DNA of 32,991 nucleotides from CAZSSM01 sp964609385 (GCA_964609385.1 CAZSSM010000074.1:1-32991); one strand, 5' to 3'. Shown: positions 9,201-16,866, numbered from the stretch's first letter. Made by a program: numbers and translations. Notes: generated by a model not told the origin, from the sequence alone.

Positions 9201-12021
9201 CACCGACCTGTTCGACTTCACCCAAGTGCCCGGCTTCGACCTGGCACCCCGGGACGAGTCGCAACTGCCGTTGGGCTTCGTGGCCAGCATCATCGACCCG
9301 GACAACGGCGACCTGCCGCTGGGGCCGGTCTCCGATCCCATCTATGAACAGTTCTCGGAGGCTTCGGAAGCCGACCTCGAGCTGACCAAGACGGTCTCCG
9401 ACACCACCCCGGGCTTCGGCGACCAGATCACCTTCATGTTGACGCTGGCCAACATTGGCCCCAACGACGCCACCGGTGTCCAGGTCGAGGACCTGCTCCC
9501 CAGCGGCTATGCGTTCCTCAGCGCTGAAGGAGATGGGTCCTACGACGAGTCGACAGGCCTCTGGACCGTCGGCACCCTGGCCAATGGGTCCGTCGCCAAC
9601 CTTGACATTGCCGTGACGGTCCTCGAAACGAGCGATACCACCGAGACGGTCGTCTATCGGGTCAACCCAGGCGGTACCACCCAGGCCGCTGCCGACGGAT
9701 CGAGCCTGGACTGGCTCGGCGACACCGCCCCCAACAACCTCAACGGCAACAGCAACAACCCCCCGTCGACTGCCAACGACGGCCCGGGGATCACGCTGAC
9801 CGGCGGCAACAAGTTCGGTAACCAGAACGGCCTTCCGGTCATCGATATGTCGCTCCTGCCGAGCGACACGCCGGCGCCCGAAGTGCTCTTCGAAACCGAG
9901 CGGTTCGGCGTGCCCCTGCAAGGCGGAGAGGCTCTCAATTCGCAAGAGTGGGATTTCGATGTCACCAACGGCGACTACACGGTCAACCTCTACTTCGCCG
10001 AGATCTTCCAGAACGCCGTGGGAGAGCGCGTCTTCGACGTGGAGATCGAGGGGGCTTTGGTCCTCGACGACTACGACATCTTCGCCGATGTCGGCATGAA
10101 CGTCGCCGTCCTGAAGTCGTTCGACACAACTGTCGTCGACGGCATTCTCGACATCGACCTGACGACCGTGGTCGACAATGCCAAGATCAGCGCTATCGAG
10201 ATCATCGCCAAGGGCGGCCCAGTCACCCTCGATTACGACAACTATGCCCAGGTCCTGACCGCCGATCAGGTCGATCCGGACTCCACGCCCGGTGACGGCT
10301 CGGTCGGCCAGGACGACGACGCGACGATCGTCGTGACCCCATCGGTGATCGGCCAGAACGAGGTGACCATCGCCACGACGGCCGACGCCGCCGAGCCCGA
10401 CCAGAACGGTCAGCTCACCGTCAGCCTCAGCGAGGCGGCGGCGACCGATACGGTCATCACCTACGTGGTGGAGGGCACCGCCGAGGCAGATATCGACTAC
10501 ACCGCGCTCAGCGGCTCGGTCACCATCCTCGCCAGTAGCCTCTCGGCGGTCATCGACGTGGCGGTCATCGATGACGACCTCGTCGAGGGAGTCGAAGAGT
10601 TGACCGTCACCCTCGAGACGCCCGCTGATCCCAACGTCGTCCTCGGCGTCCAGAGTGTAGCAACCGTCCTCATCAACGATAACGACGCCGTCGAGGTGGC
10701 CATCGCCGCGGCGACCGATGCCATCGAGCCTGGCCAGGTCGGCCAGTTCACCGTCAGCCTCAGCGAGGCGCTGGACTCCGACGCGGTCATCACCTACGCG
10801 GTAGACGCTTCGGGAGTCGACGCGGCTCAAGCCGGCATCGACTACACCGCCTTAAGCGGGACGGTGACGATCTTCGCCGGCAGCCTCACAGCCTCCATCG
10901 ACGTGGCGGTCCTTGATGACACCCTCGTCGAAGACCCCGAAAACGTGGTCGTCACTCTGTTGAGCGGCGATGTTGTTCAGGGCGACGCCGAGATCATCGT
11001 CGGAGACCAAAGCGAAGCGACCGTTGTTATCGACGACACCGATATCGCCGAAGTGACCATCGCGAAGTTGGTCGATGCCGCCGAGCCGGCTCAGGACGCT
11101 CTACTCACCGTCAGCCTCAGCAATGTGGCGGCCAACGACAAGGTCATCACCTACCTGGTCTCCGGTAGTGCCGAGGCCGGTGTCGACTACACCGCGCTCA
11201 GCGGCTCCGTCACAATCTTCGCTGGGACCCTCGAGGCCACCATCGACATCGAGGTTCTCGACGACTCGATCGTCGAAGGAATCGAGGAGCTGACCGTCAC
11301 CCTCGAGGCTCCAAGCTCGCCCAACGTCATCCTCGGGGACCAGAGCCAGGCGATCGTCATCATTAATGACGACGATAACGCTGGCGGTAACGACGACCTG
11401 GTGGTCACGCCCCAGCAACTCGCCCAGCTCCTCGGCGAGCCGAACGGAACCGACAGTCTGTCGACGGCCACTAGCATCGTCATCGACTTCGGTTCCGAAC
11501 TCGTCGAGGTCACCGAGATGCTCCAGCAGGCCATCGCTCAGGCGGACAACATCGTCGTCTTCGGACTCTTCGGTGCACCCACCACCGCAGATGACTTCAT
11601 CGTCGGATCCGAACAGGACAACTTCATCAACGCACGGGCCGGTAACGACACCATCGTCGCTGGGCCCGGAAACGATACCCTCAACGGCGCGTCCGGAACC
11701 GACCTGCTGCTCGGCGGGACCGGGAACGACGAACTGCTCGGTATCGGTGGCGGTGACCTGCTCGACGGTGGTGACGGCCAGGACACCCTCCGCGGTGGCA
11801 ACGGCGAGGACACCCTGCTCGGTGGAGCCGGCGACGACCAACTCTTCGGCGAGGGCGGCGTCGACCTGCTCATCGGCGGGCTCGGCTTCGACAGCCTCTT
11901 CGGCGGAAGCGGGGCCAATCACCTCTTCGCCAGTGACCTGACCATCGCCGAGGCCCTCGATCGCCTGGCCAACGGACTCGGCGACGAGGATGATGACGAC
12001 GATGAAGAACTGATCGGCTGA
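3259..12021 (+). CDS. Giant multidomain malectin/Calx-beta/RTX surface protein, main part
   Basis: 2,920 codons; the frame is open from before 3229, and the GTG at 3259 is probably not a real start. Order of modules by residue of this reading frame: rest of a sorbosone-dehydrogenase-like propeller (about 1-400); a DNDFDDDGILN calcium-type loop followed by a beta domain (415-700); a cadherin-like module with LLANDS and VIFTPDADFEGTASF (710-805); malectin 1 (807-985); Calx-beta 1 (994-1120); malectin 2 (1127-1305); CBM6-like module starting FVFEAEDAVDPG (1494-1670); a beta region (1680-2030); DUF11 (2037-2128); malectin 3 (2131-2319); Calx-beta 2-4 (2368-2707); RTX nonapeptides (2778-2891); acidic tail. 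Each malectin starts with YRVNAGG/YRVNPGG. Malectin and CBM6 folds bind carbohydrate, while Calx-beta and RTX bind Ca2+. A role in polysaccharide binding or adhesion outside the cell is inferred; the propeller may be enzymatic. A strong terminator follows. Confidence 0.92.
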   Translation: MTWTGSEWETLDIIRGLPRSEENHSNNGMALSPDGTKLYLQIGGNTNNGAPSQFFSYTGEYALSGVLLEIDLPAIDALPVLTDPNGGQGGVSRDYVYDLPTLDDPSVPNDGVREDANGLDVNGPWGGNDGFNMAILPSDAPMRIFADGFRNAYDIVITESGQFYTVDNGSNGNLGGNPVTESNDEDGDGIASEATHGVNNGGSGDPEPLFLIEDGGYYGHPVPARANQNLAWTVYNDSGNPDTSLSVNTTPDLSALVPDSVNIADGFIIDPSKFTGDPDRLFESGIRIERDGPQSNALVTVGSSSNGLAEYTGDAFDGALKGALLVTQFNDNLTVLNVNAEGTGVESLIGPGPDGVLGNADDEVVDPDGVYQIQSGLVNPLDVTVAPDGTVWVASIGSDLITVLAPSDTPLPGDNDFDDDGILNVNDPFTRDATNGGSAVATPGHTLLWDFDPNQDGNLPGPNGFGGGLTGVMINGSTDFEVFFQEDSDLPGQDIKLDNVKFITAAGGGTTVIEFVSNGDPFQNENSGEYLFQTGVTIPQNAATATFRWSVFNPGTEFSGNFQQIGGYIGTGDQSDFLKLVAIQNNSGEIQFALESDDAVIESNFVQADDLFDVAPADNKKIVFEIVVDVLAETATPTITYETLSGETTVSGAAVSLSGTKVLDAIKGDHTVQGQTSGVAVGLFSTNNGQSEANTFQAVFDDIEVSTTEAQLPPEAEGDLFSTGVNTPLTIAVAQLLANDSAPHPADVLSVIGVANAVNGQVVLDGDSVIFTPDADFEGTASFEYTIGDGNPDSTDTAVVTINVADEVIIYRVNAGGGQVAALPGDPLSTLPWAANTGQGAQSGTGFSVNTGNISTHSIANQNDPGARDASLPDYVPYQVFNMERWDPPAAPEMFWSFDVTPGATYAVRLFVRNGFDGTSEAGERVFDVEIEGTEIFSDIDLSGTFGHQVGAKLEHTLTVTDGSLNIEFLHDVENPLINAIEIAQIGDAPPAVPVVSIISGDQVVDEDGGSVQISLATDITVPADETVDVTFTITPGTATATEDYEYTSNTAVFNAQTGVYTDTVGIAGSSSDVTFNIDILQDLVVEGDEDFVVTITSVSTNAAIGAASSTITVKDDDAPPVQPGDVLYRVNAGGPELAAADGSDLPWSADQGNFPGPNNSPFLATNSTGTSTFSSPAGNAYDVTSFDPGIAASAPNALFNTERFDPASNPEMLWQFPVDDGSYVVNLFFAELFTGIDAAGERIFDVSLEGSVPDALDDIDAFAQFGGGGAFMISETVEVSDGSLSIEFLRSVENPAIKGIEIISAGTPVDSINGVPAPDGDFSEDGSNPTAVTLSEGATRVVASQQGTPRDYDYLTFNVPEGSVLTAINLVDFLDSNDSIVNAAFLGLQAGSMFTEDPSNPNAANLLGGVVYSEIDLPASPGDPFKDLLADMADGVVEGFGSTQGFNTPLLAGDYTLWWSQNGDETTSTIDFVVEAVPTTVPGAYLPNDNGNFVFEAEDAVDPGPGGFVFLTTDDLPAGHEAPSGGEYVEGTSNNFGNPNNSEILTYQFTPVEDGFVRINLIASYQGDNPTEENDSWTGIQLDGVTIPALDQNVPLEPKGNLGLYKTFSSGGSASNFIVANKNVDNNGQPIVVPVEGGKTYDFLLGNRSAGHEVDKIVLEFSTNAPSGLNNNAGQLKSEPLSPRAAAEPVGAATLSVTVDSDNVQSSNFGNDSFLITNTGEKDIAKVEIDVTGALFPDSVFDPFGVAGDTVAKLLTINTAGNTGVIAPDHGTNDAPGTTYIGDGGLAGFEGIQLFFDAGSNGGFNPGETLGFSVDMDPNSIAGAIKATLDSGAVPSWDIGGISGAELIGSTFTVTFTDGTTATGQLQGNNNQGGSQGIANEDSPELDVNLTVNGLEAGGVGTYGEGGPTVIIDGPAGQTARIVLAKGIIQPFDNNFADTDPFKAQLDAQLASLAASDFPANNAAEFQTVDIELTGTPLDITDLFDFTQVPGFDLAPRDESQLPLGFVASIIDPDNGDLPLGPVSDPIYEQFSEASEADLELTKTVSDTTPGFGDQITFMLTLANIGPNDATGVQVEDLLPSGYAFLSAEGDGSYDESTGLWTVGTLANGSVANLDIAVTVLETSDTTETVVYRVNPGGTTQAAADGSSLDWLGDTAPNNLNGNSNNPPSTANDGPGITLTGGNKFGNQNGLPVIDMSLLPSDTPAPEVLFETERFGVPLQGGEALNSQEWDFDVTNGDYTVNLYFAEIFQNAVGERVFDVEIEGALVLDDYDIFADVGMNVAVLKSFDTTVVDGILDIDLTTVVDNAKISAIEIIAKGGPVTLDYDNYAQVLTADQVDPDSTPGDGSVGQDDDATIVVTPSVIGQNEVTIATTADAAEPDQNGQLTVSLSEAAATDTVITYVVEGTAEADIDYTALSGSVTILASSLSAVIDVAVIDDDLVEGVEELTVTLETPADPNVVLGVQSVATVLINDNDAVEVAIAAATDAIEPGQVGQFTVSLSEALDSDAVITYAVDASGVDAAQAGIDYTALSGTVTIFAGSLTASIDVAVLDDTLVEDPENVVVTLLSGDVVQGDAEIIVGDQSEATVVIDDTDIAEVTIAKLVDAAEPAQDALLTVSLSNVAANDKVITYLVSGSAEAGVDYTALSGSVTIFAGTLEATIDIEVLDDSIVEGIEELTVTLEAPSSPNVILGDQSQAIVIINDDDNAGGNDDLVVTPQQLAQLLGEPNGTDSLSTATSIVIDFGSELVEVTEMLQQAIAQADNIVVFGLFGAPTTADDFIVGSEQDNFINARAGNDTIVAGPGNDTLNGASGTDLLLGGTGNDELLGIGGGDLLDGGDGQDTLRGGNGEDTLLGGAGDDQLFGEGGVDLLIGGLGFDSLFGGSGANHLFASDLTIAEALDRLANGLGDEDDDDDEELIG
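10360..11382 (+). repeat. Three tandem Calx-beta-encoding units
   Basis: Units at 10360-10692, 10693-11049 and 11050-11382 encode near-copies with shared strings EPxQxGQLTVSLSE, DYTALSGSVTI and VEGVEELTVTLE. The middle unit has about 8 extra codons. DNA similarity between units is high, indicating recent duplication and a site open to recombination. Confidence 0.85.
11590..11930 (+). repeat. RTX (GGxGxDxLx) calcium-binding repeats
   Basis: About ten nonapeptide repeats such as AGPGNDTLN, GGTGNDELL and GGNGEDTLL. This is the hemolysin-type parallel beta-roll that folds on binding Ca2+ outside the cell. In Proteobacteria such repeats go with type I secretion; no type I secretion genes are seen in this window. 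Confidence 0.9.
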
Positions 12022-12053
12022 CGAAACGAATAAAGGAGTAACAACTCCTCACA

Positions 12054-12098
12054 GGCCTGGTTCGGGAGACCGCGCGTCTCTCGGACCAGGCCCTTTTT
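12054..12098 (+). terminator. Rho-independent terminator of the giant gene
   Basis: Arms 12054-12070 and 12076-12092 form a 17-bp stem (two G-U pairs) with loop CGCGC, followed by CTTTTT at 12093-12098. It starts 32 bases after the giant gene's stop codon. Confidence 0.92.
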
Positions 12099-12561
12099 CG
12101 TCGAAACCCAGAGTGAGGGTGAGAAGCAGTTACCATCGGATTGATGGGGTTATGCTGTCCTAAAGAGACCGCAGCCAAAGGCGCCGTGATCTGCACAGCA
12201 GGAGTTACATCGAACGCAGCCCAACTTCTACTACCCCAATTCCCAGCCGCAATTAGGATCACGTGGACCCTAGGTATTGTTTTGCAGCTTTCACAATCAA
12301 ATTGTTTGTCTATAGGTTGGGCAAAACTCGACCGTGCAGGAACCCCCTGAAATGCCCACAATATCAATGCTTTTAATAATAGACTTGAAGCCGGAATCCA
12401 GTACAGGCGGGCTCGACCTCGTGATCTGAATGATGACTCCGTTCTTTGAGCCGCACGGAGGCCACGACCCAAACACGGTTTCCAAATCAATATACATTAT
12501 ACCCTGATCGGCTTTCAGAATTTCTGCGTTTTCCCCAGATATCCTATTAGTTGAGATACAC
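12099..12561. other. Gene-free stretch before the IS element
   Basis: No supported gene. It is visibly more AT-rich than the neighbouring genes. A 66-codon minus-strand frame (12297-12497) has no ribosome site or recognisable feature. The stretch ends at the TA flank of the insertion sequence. Confidence 0.45.
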
Positions 12562-12563
12562 TA

Positions 12564-12584
12564 GGCCGTGTGGACAAAGCTTGG
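12564..12584 (+). repeat. IS left terminal inverted repeat
   Basis: 21-bp end matching the right end at 19 positions (differences at positions 15 and 17 from the outside). The outer 14 bases are identical. Confidence 0.88.
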
Positions 12585-12641
12585 AAATTCCATAGAATCT
12601 AGGAGATCATTCACCGGAGGACGGAGCCTTCGCCTGATTGC

Positions 12642-13403
12642 ATGCCATACACTTGACGATAACCAGTGGAACCGGATTAAGGATCTACTCCCTGGGCAAC
12701 CCGGACAACTCAAGCGAGTCGCGCGCGATCACCGCCAGTTTGCCAACGCCGTGCTTTGGATCGCCAAAAACCGGAGCGCCCTGGAGAGACTTGCCGGCCG
12801 AGTATGGACGCTGGAACAGTCTCTGGCGTCGCTTCGACCGCGGGGTTAAGAAAGGGATCTGGAAGGTCGTCGTCGACGCCTTGAGCGATCCCGATCTCGA
12901 GTGGTTGATCATCGACAGCACGACGGTGCGGGCTCATTCCCAGGCCGCTGGGGCAAAAAAAGTCCAGGCCCGGGTGGTTTCTCAGGCGATGAAGCTCTCG
13001 GCCGATCGCGGGGCGGATCTGGGACCAAGCTCCCTGTGGCCAGCGATGTATTGGGCAACCCGGTGCCATTTCCTGTCACTGGAGCTGAGGCTTCCGACAT
13101 CGCTCACGCCGCGAGGTTAGTCGAAGACCTCGAGGCCGAGTATGTTATCGCTGATAAGGGCTATGATAGCGCTGCGTTTGTGGAAACCTTTTCTCAGTCG
13201 GGGACCGAAGCGGTCATCCCGCCCCGCCAGAATCAGACAACGCCCCGGGATTACGAAACACACTTATACAAGGAAAGGAACAAGGTGGAGCGTCTGATCG
13301 GTCATCTAAACAGTTCCGTTGTGTGGCAACGCGTTATGAGAAGACGGCCCGGAACTTCCTAGGGATGGTTCACATGGCGGCAACTTGGATCCTGCTACGT
13401 TAA
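12642..13403 (+). pseudogene. IS5-family DDE transposase, split over several frames
   Basis: The protein reads through as IS427-group transposase only by changing frame. Segment 1 (about 12650-12770) gives DDNQWNRIKDLLPG...AVLWIAK. Segment 2 (to 12961) gives TGAPWRDLPAEYG...IIDSTTVRAHSQAAGAKK. Segment 3 (to about 13308) gives EALGRSRGG, DVLGNP, IADKGYD, VIPPRQN and LYKERNKVERLIGHL. Segment 4 gives KQFRCVATRYEKTARNFLG and ends at the stop at 13401-13403. The catalytic DDE residues (IDST, DVLGNP, YKERNKVE) are all present. Changes occur at A5 (12766-12770, +1), A7 (12955-12961, -1) and AAA (13308-13310, -1). The A7 run reads A_AAA_AAA_G in zero frame, a classical -1 slippery site that related IS elements use on purpose, so that one may be programmed; the others look like decay or base-calling error. 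An ATG at 12642 needs one further shift to join. Confidence 0.85.
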
Positions 13404-13421
13404 CTCGATCCGCTAAGCTAC

Positions 13422-13442
13422 CCAAACCTTGTCCACACGGCC
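13422..13442 (-). repeat. IS right terminal inverted repeat
   Basis: Reverse complement matches the left end at 19 of 21 positions and is followed directly by the TA flank. Confidence 0.88.
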
Positions 13443-13504
13443 TAACAACAAATTCTCAATTGATCCAAATTCTTTAGGGCTCGTGTCCTTCACCGATTAT
13501 CGGA

Positions 13505-13822
13505 TTATTCCTGACCGAAAGGAACAGCCTCATCGTCTGAAGGCTCGTCGTCTTGAGCGGAATCAGGATCGTCTTCGATCGTGGGCACATCTGCTTGTTG
13601 TACAAGACTACGATAAAACTCCGCTTCTCCTTCCTCGTTTCTACGCTCGGCTTCCAAGAACTGCTTCTTGGCTCGGGCCGCCCGCTCGGGTTCGTCCACC
13701 GAACTCGGAGAGAGATTACCCACACTTGCTTTGTCACACCCGTAGCACACAGCTAGGACTAAAAAAATAACCGACAGGAATTTAATCGGTTTTTTTATCA
13801 GAGGTTCTCTATATCGATTCAT
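13505..13822 (-). CDS. Small lipoprotein B, paralogue of the upstream gene
   Basis: 105 residues. The N-terminus has basic residues and a hydrophobic core (FLSVIFLVLAVCYGC) ending in a cysteine that is a likely lipidation site, although the lipobox VCYGC is not ideal. The mature start reads DKASVGNLSPSSVDEPERAA and the C-terminal half is very acidic (DDPDSAQDDEPSDDE), so it is probably disordered. The motif NLSxSSVDxPExAA is shared with the gene just upstream, showing that they are paralogues. The ATG overlaps that gene's stop as ATGA (13819-13822), so translation is probably coupled; GAGG lies about 8 bases before the start. No known domain. A small envelope protein serving the DUF1559/kelch operon is inferred from position only. 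Confidence 0.75.
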   Translation of the reverse strand: MNRYREPLIKKPIKFLSVIFLVLAVCYGCDKASVGNLSPSSVDEPERAARAKKQFLEAERRNEEGEAEFYRSLVQQADVPTIEDDPDSAQDDEPSDDEAVPFGQE

Positions 13823-14037
13823 GATCGATCCTCGACTTCAATATCACCGACTGCTGCCGCTTCAGCGGCACGATCTCGAACTCGCATCGCCTCGGTCTTC
13901 TCCTCGGCAGCCGCCGCCTTCTCAGGAGCATCGACTGAGCTTGTCGACAGGTTGTCCGTATTCGCACCACGGCCACACCCCGTCAGGGTCAGGACAGCGA
14001 ATGCTGTGCCCCAAGCAAAGATCCGTAGCACTCGCAT
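13819..14037 (-). CDS. Small lipoprotein A
   Basis: 72 residues. ATG at 14037 is preferred over the one at 14070 because GGAGG lies 8-12 bases before it and the protein then begins with a normal signal peptide, MRVLRIFAWGTAFAVLTLTGC, with a good lipobox (LTGC, Cys21; shown in two parts MRVLRIFAW and TLTGC). The mature part starts GRGANTDNLSTSSVDAPEKAA and continues as a charged Ala/Glu-rich helix. It shares NLSxSSVDxPExAA with the next gene, which it overlaps by four bases. It lies 130 bases downstream of the kelch gene on the same strand, so it is probably the third gene of the operon. Function unknown. Confidence 0.75.
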   Translation of the reverse strand: MRVLRIFAWGTAFAVLTLTGCGRGANTDNLSTSSVDAPEKAAAAEEKTEAMRVRDRAAEAAAVGDIEVEDRS

Positions 14038-14166
14038 GATCTCGTCCTCCAGTCGCACGGAAGGTGTCAACGAACATGTCCCGGACGCTGCATTCGCTTC
14101 GCCTCAACATCAAATGCAGGAGGGAAGGAAGATACTTCGGTCCGGGGGTTCGAATCAGAAAAGAAA

Positions 14167-16866
14167 TCAGTTTGTCGAGGGGGGCGTCCAAAGGACGATC
14201 TCGCCCTCCCCGTTGTCGGGATCGATCGAGACGAAGAGCAACCGACCACGCGCTTCGAGCAGGCGGGCGTTGCGAGGCTCGACGGGCATCGACTCGGCGG
14301 CGATACTCCAAGTTTCTGAGTCCGGATCGTAGACCTCGATGCTCGGATCACGCTCGAAGTGACGCGACTCGCCTTTGACGTAGCCTCCGGCCAGGTAGAG
14401 ACGTCCGTCAACAGCCACGAGATCGGCGAAGAGACGTGGGCGTCTTGGGGCGGGCGCTAATTCCCATTGGCCAGACTCGAAGTTGAAGACGTCGACGGTC
14501 TCGACAAGTTTCCCGTTGACTCCCAACCCGCCGATGAGGTAGTAGTGACCATCGAGTTGGGCTCCTGCGAACGAGCGCCGCGTCGTCGGCAGGCGATGCT
14601 CGGTCACCTCGAACGTGGAACCCTGTTCGGCTGGACTCCAACGAAGCACCTCGTCGGGCTGTCGACTGGACCGTCCCGAAGCGTTTGGGTCATAGACCGA
14701 ACCTCCGAAGATCCAGATCGATCCGTCCGCGGTGGTCGCGTTGAACATCCCTCGGGCATCGGGAATGGAGGCCTCGAGCCGCGTCCAACGATCACCGTCG
14801 TCGCGGAAGATCCCTCCGAGCGTTCGGACCCGGTCGCCGTCGACTCCAAAGCCGCCGAGCAAATAGGTCGCGGTCCTCCGACGACCATCCGGGGTCGTGT
14901 CGATCGGCAACGCGCCTCGCGGTCCTTGGATCAAGGTGGAGGACTGGAGCGGGGTCGGCAGGGCCGGCTCGGAGTCGAGCGTCAGCTCTCCCAGGGAGAA
15001 CGACCAGACCTCATCGACCAGGTACTCGCGTTCGAAGGCGTGGGGGTTCGGGCTCGAATTGCCGTCGACGATCATGAGCTTGTCGCCGATCAGGGCGATC
15101 GCCTGCGATTTGGCGGCCAGCCCTGAATACGGAAAACGCAATCGCAATGAGGGGCTCGAGGCCGGATTGCCGAAATCGATCACATCCGGACTGATCTTCT
15201 CAATGAACCGGGTCGGTTCGCCGAAGGCGTTGCCACCGATCAACAGGATCGACCCGTCGGAACCGGGCAGCAAGCGATGTGTGATCCGAGGAACAACCGC
15301 CTCGGCGATGTCGTCCCAACCATTCTCTTCGTCGTTGAGGCGGTAAATCCGTCCGTCGGCCCCGTTCGTCACGAGACAGCGGTCGATCTCGAATGCCGAG
15401 CAGCCAAATCCTTGGAAACGCCCCCCGGGAAGATCGGGACCGCGCGTCCACGCGTCCGTCGCGGGGTCGTAGATATCGACGCGACGGACAACCTTCCCAC
15501 CCTCATCGAGTCCCCCGAGCACGAACAAACGACCGTCGAACGCGGCGACCGCCAGGGCCCGACGACGGAACGGGGGTGTCGGGAGCGGTTCCCAACCCGA
15601 CTGCGGATCCCGGAGATTCATTCGCAACGCTTCGTCGATGAAGTAGGCGCTGGACCAGTCGCCACCACCCATCGACCAACCACCGATCACATAAAGATAT
15701 CCATCGAGGACGGCGGCATCGTGGGTCGATCGCGGTTCGGGGAGTTCCGGCAGGTCGGCCCAGCGCCCTGACTCTGGATCGAACCGGGCAACATCGGCGA
15801 TCGAGATCAAGTCCTGCGGCTCGCCCTCGTCGTTGTGGGCCGACATTCCGCCGACTCGGTAGAGCGCTTCGCCGTCGCTGACCAGTGCGACCCCTTGGAC
15901 GGCCGGACCACAAGGGAGTTCTTCCCAGGTAGTTGGGGTCTCCAGCGCGATCCGGCGGAAGTGCGGCAGGGTCGTTGCTTTATGATACCGATGCGTCGTT
16001 CCTGTATGCCCGCTGTAGACATAGAGGAACCCGTCGAGGACCGCGCCACCGAAGCTGTTGGTCGGATCGGGCAGGGACGCGAATACCTGATCCTCGATCC
16101 GACCATGAGCCGGGCCGCCGATCTCGGGGCTCGACGGCCCGGCGTCCTGGGGGCGGAGACCAGGCTTGGCAACGGTCAGCGTCATGAAGAAGCGCGATTC
16201 TCCGAACTCCTTATCCTCATACTTGCCGGAGGTGCCGTCGGCCCAGCGGATCAGGAAGCCCGCTTCACCGGCTTCGATGCCGGGGCAAGTCACCAACCCT
16301 TGGGCGTCCGTCGCGAGTTCGAGTTCCGAGCCGTCGTCGAGGAACGCCTTGACCTCTGCTCCCTCGACCGGTTCCCCCTGGAAGGTCACCAGAACCGAGT
16401 TCGAGCCGTCGTCGAGCGTCACCCAACGGCCCCAAAGGCCGTCGCTCCGATCGTCCGCATCGACGGAATCGGGCTGGAATTGAACGCGAGCCGTGTAGAG
16501 GAGGCGGAAAGTCTCGACGCCACCACGTGACATGGTCCCGAGGTCGCAGGTGCCATCGATCCGCGCCGGCGTTGGCGTCGGGATCGCGATCAGGTACGTG
16601 TCCTCACCCTCGGTCGGCTCCAACTCCTCATCGCCGACCGTATATTTCGCGGACGCGATATACTTCTTGAACTCAGGGAGATCTGCGATCGGGATCTCGC
16701 TCAGGAACGCGTGGACTTCCGCTGAAGGGTTGTCCTCCAAACCCTCCTCGGCGGTCAGCCAGAGGAAGTGGGCTCGAGCGATCGTCGGGATGGCCATCGT
16801 CGAAACGACCACCCCGACCCCGATCAGCATGAACATGAGGTGTCTGCGGAACAGGGTCGGTATCAT
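14167..16866 (-). CDS. Secreted DUF4198-like/kelch-repeat protein
   Basis: 899 residues. A Sec signal peptide is clear (hydrophobic residues 10-30, cleavage after ARA near residue 32). The mature N-terminus, starting HFLWLTAEEG, and residues up to about 245 resemble DUF4198-type domains, periplasmic beta-sandwich proteins often linked to metal uptake; FQGEPVEGAEVKAF with TDAQG is the usual carboxypeptidase-regulatory-like strand pattern. From about residue 265 to 890 there are repeated kelch motifs (AVLDGYLYVIGGW, AAFDGRLFVLGGL, AQLDGHYYLIGGL, VAVDGRLYLAGGY), enough for probably two six- or seven-bladed propellers. Start supported by AAGGA 9-13 bases upstream. It lies 45 bases after the DUF1559 gene in the same direction. 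Kelch propellers bind proteins or sugars; a surface partner of the DUF1559 protein is inferred. Confidence 0.88.
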   Translation of the reverse strand: MIPTLFRRHLMFMLIGVGVVVSTMAIPTIARAHFLWLTAEEGLEDNPSAEVHAFLSEIPIADLPEFKKYIASAKYTVGDEELEPTEGEDTYLIAIPTPTPARIDGTCDLGTMSRGGVETFRLLYTARVQFQPDSVDADDRSDGLWGRWVTLDDGSNSVLVTFQGEPVEGAEVKAFLDDGSELELATDAQGLVTCPGIEAGEAGFLIRWADGTSGKYEDKEFGESRFFMTLTVAKPGLRPQDAGPSSPEIGGPAHGRIEDQVFASLPDPTNSFGGAVLDGFLYVYSGHTGTTHRYHKATTLPHFRRIALETPTTWEELPCGPAVQGVALVSDGEALYRVGGMSAHNDEGEPQDLISIADVARFDPESGRWADLPELPEPRSTHDAAVLDGYLYVIGGWSMGGGDWSSAYFIDEALRMNLRDPQSGWEPLPTPPFRRRALAVAAFDGRLFVLGGLDEGGKVVRRVDIYDPATDAWTRGPDLPGGRFQGFGCSAFEIDRCLVTNGADGRIYRLNDEENGWDDIAEAVVPRITHRLLPGSDGSILLIGGNAFGEPTRFIEKISPDVIDFGNPASSPSLRLRFPYSGLAAKSQAIALIGDKLMIVDGNSSPNPHAFEREYLVDEVWSFSLGELTLDSEPALPTPLQSSTLIQGPRGALPIDTTPDGRRRTATYLLGGFGVDGDRVRTLGGIFRDDGDRWTRLEASIPDARGMFNATTADGSIWIFGGSVYDPNASGRSSRQPDEVLRWSPAEQGSTFEVTEHRLPTTRRSFAGAQLDGHYYLIGGLGVNGKLVETVDVFNFESGQWELAPAPRRPRLFADLVAVDGRLYLAGGYVKGESRHFERDPSIEVYDPDSETWSIAAESMPVEPRNARLLEARGRLLFVSIDPDNGEGEIVLWTPPSTN

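Larger units (their letters stand above)
12564..13442 (+). mobile_element. IS5-family (IS427-group-like) insertion sequence, 879 bp
   Basis: The ends are inverted repeats: left GGCCGTGTGGACAAAGCTTGG (12564-12584, written here as 21 bases only by span, 19 of 21 matching the right end 13422-13442). Both ends are flanked by TA (12562-12563 and 13443-13444), the short target duplication typical of this group. The length of 879 bp fits one-transposase IS5 elements. The transposase is split across frames, but both ends are intact, so movement in trans is conceivable. It sits in the gene-poor gap between the terminator of the giant gene and a convergent lipoprotein operon, a harmless landing site. 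Confidence 0.88.

Noticed and set aside
10360..11930. Regularly repeated DNA, considered as a CRISPR array
   Set aside because: The repeats are in-frame protein repeats (Calx-beta and RTX), not short repeats with unique spacers.
12297..12497. 66-codon minus-strand frame in AT-rich DNA before the IS element
   Set aside because: No ribosome site, domain or neighbour support.
14143..14156. CGGGGGTTCGAATC resembles the tRNA-Val T-arm at 1611-1624 (13 of 14 bases), a possible attachment-site copy bounding a 12.5-kb island
   Set aside because: The match is short and is the generic tRNA T-arm consensus; there is no integrase, and the enclosed genes look native.
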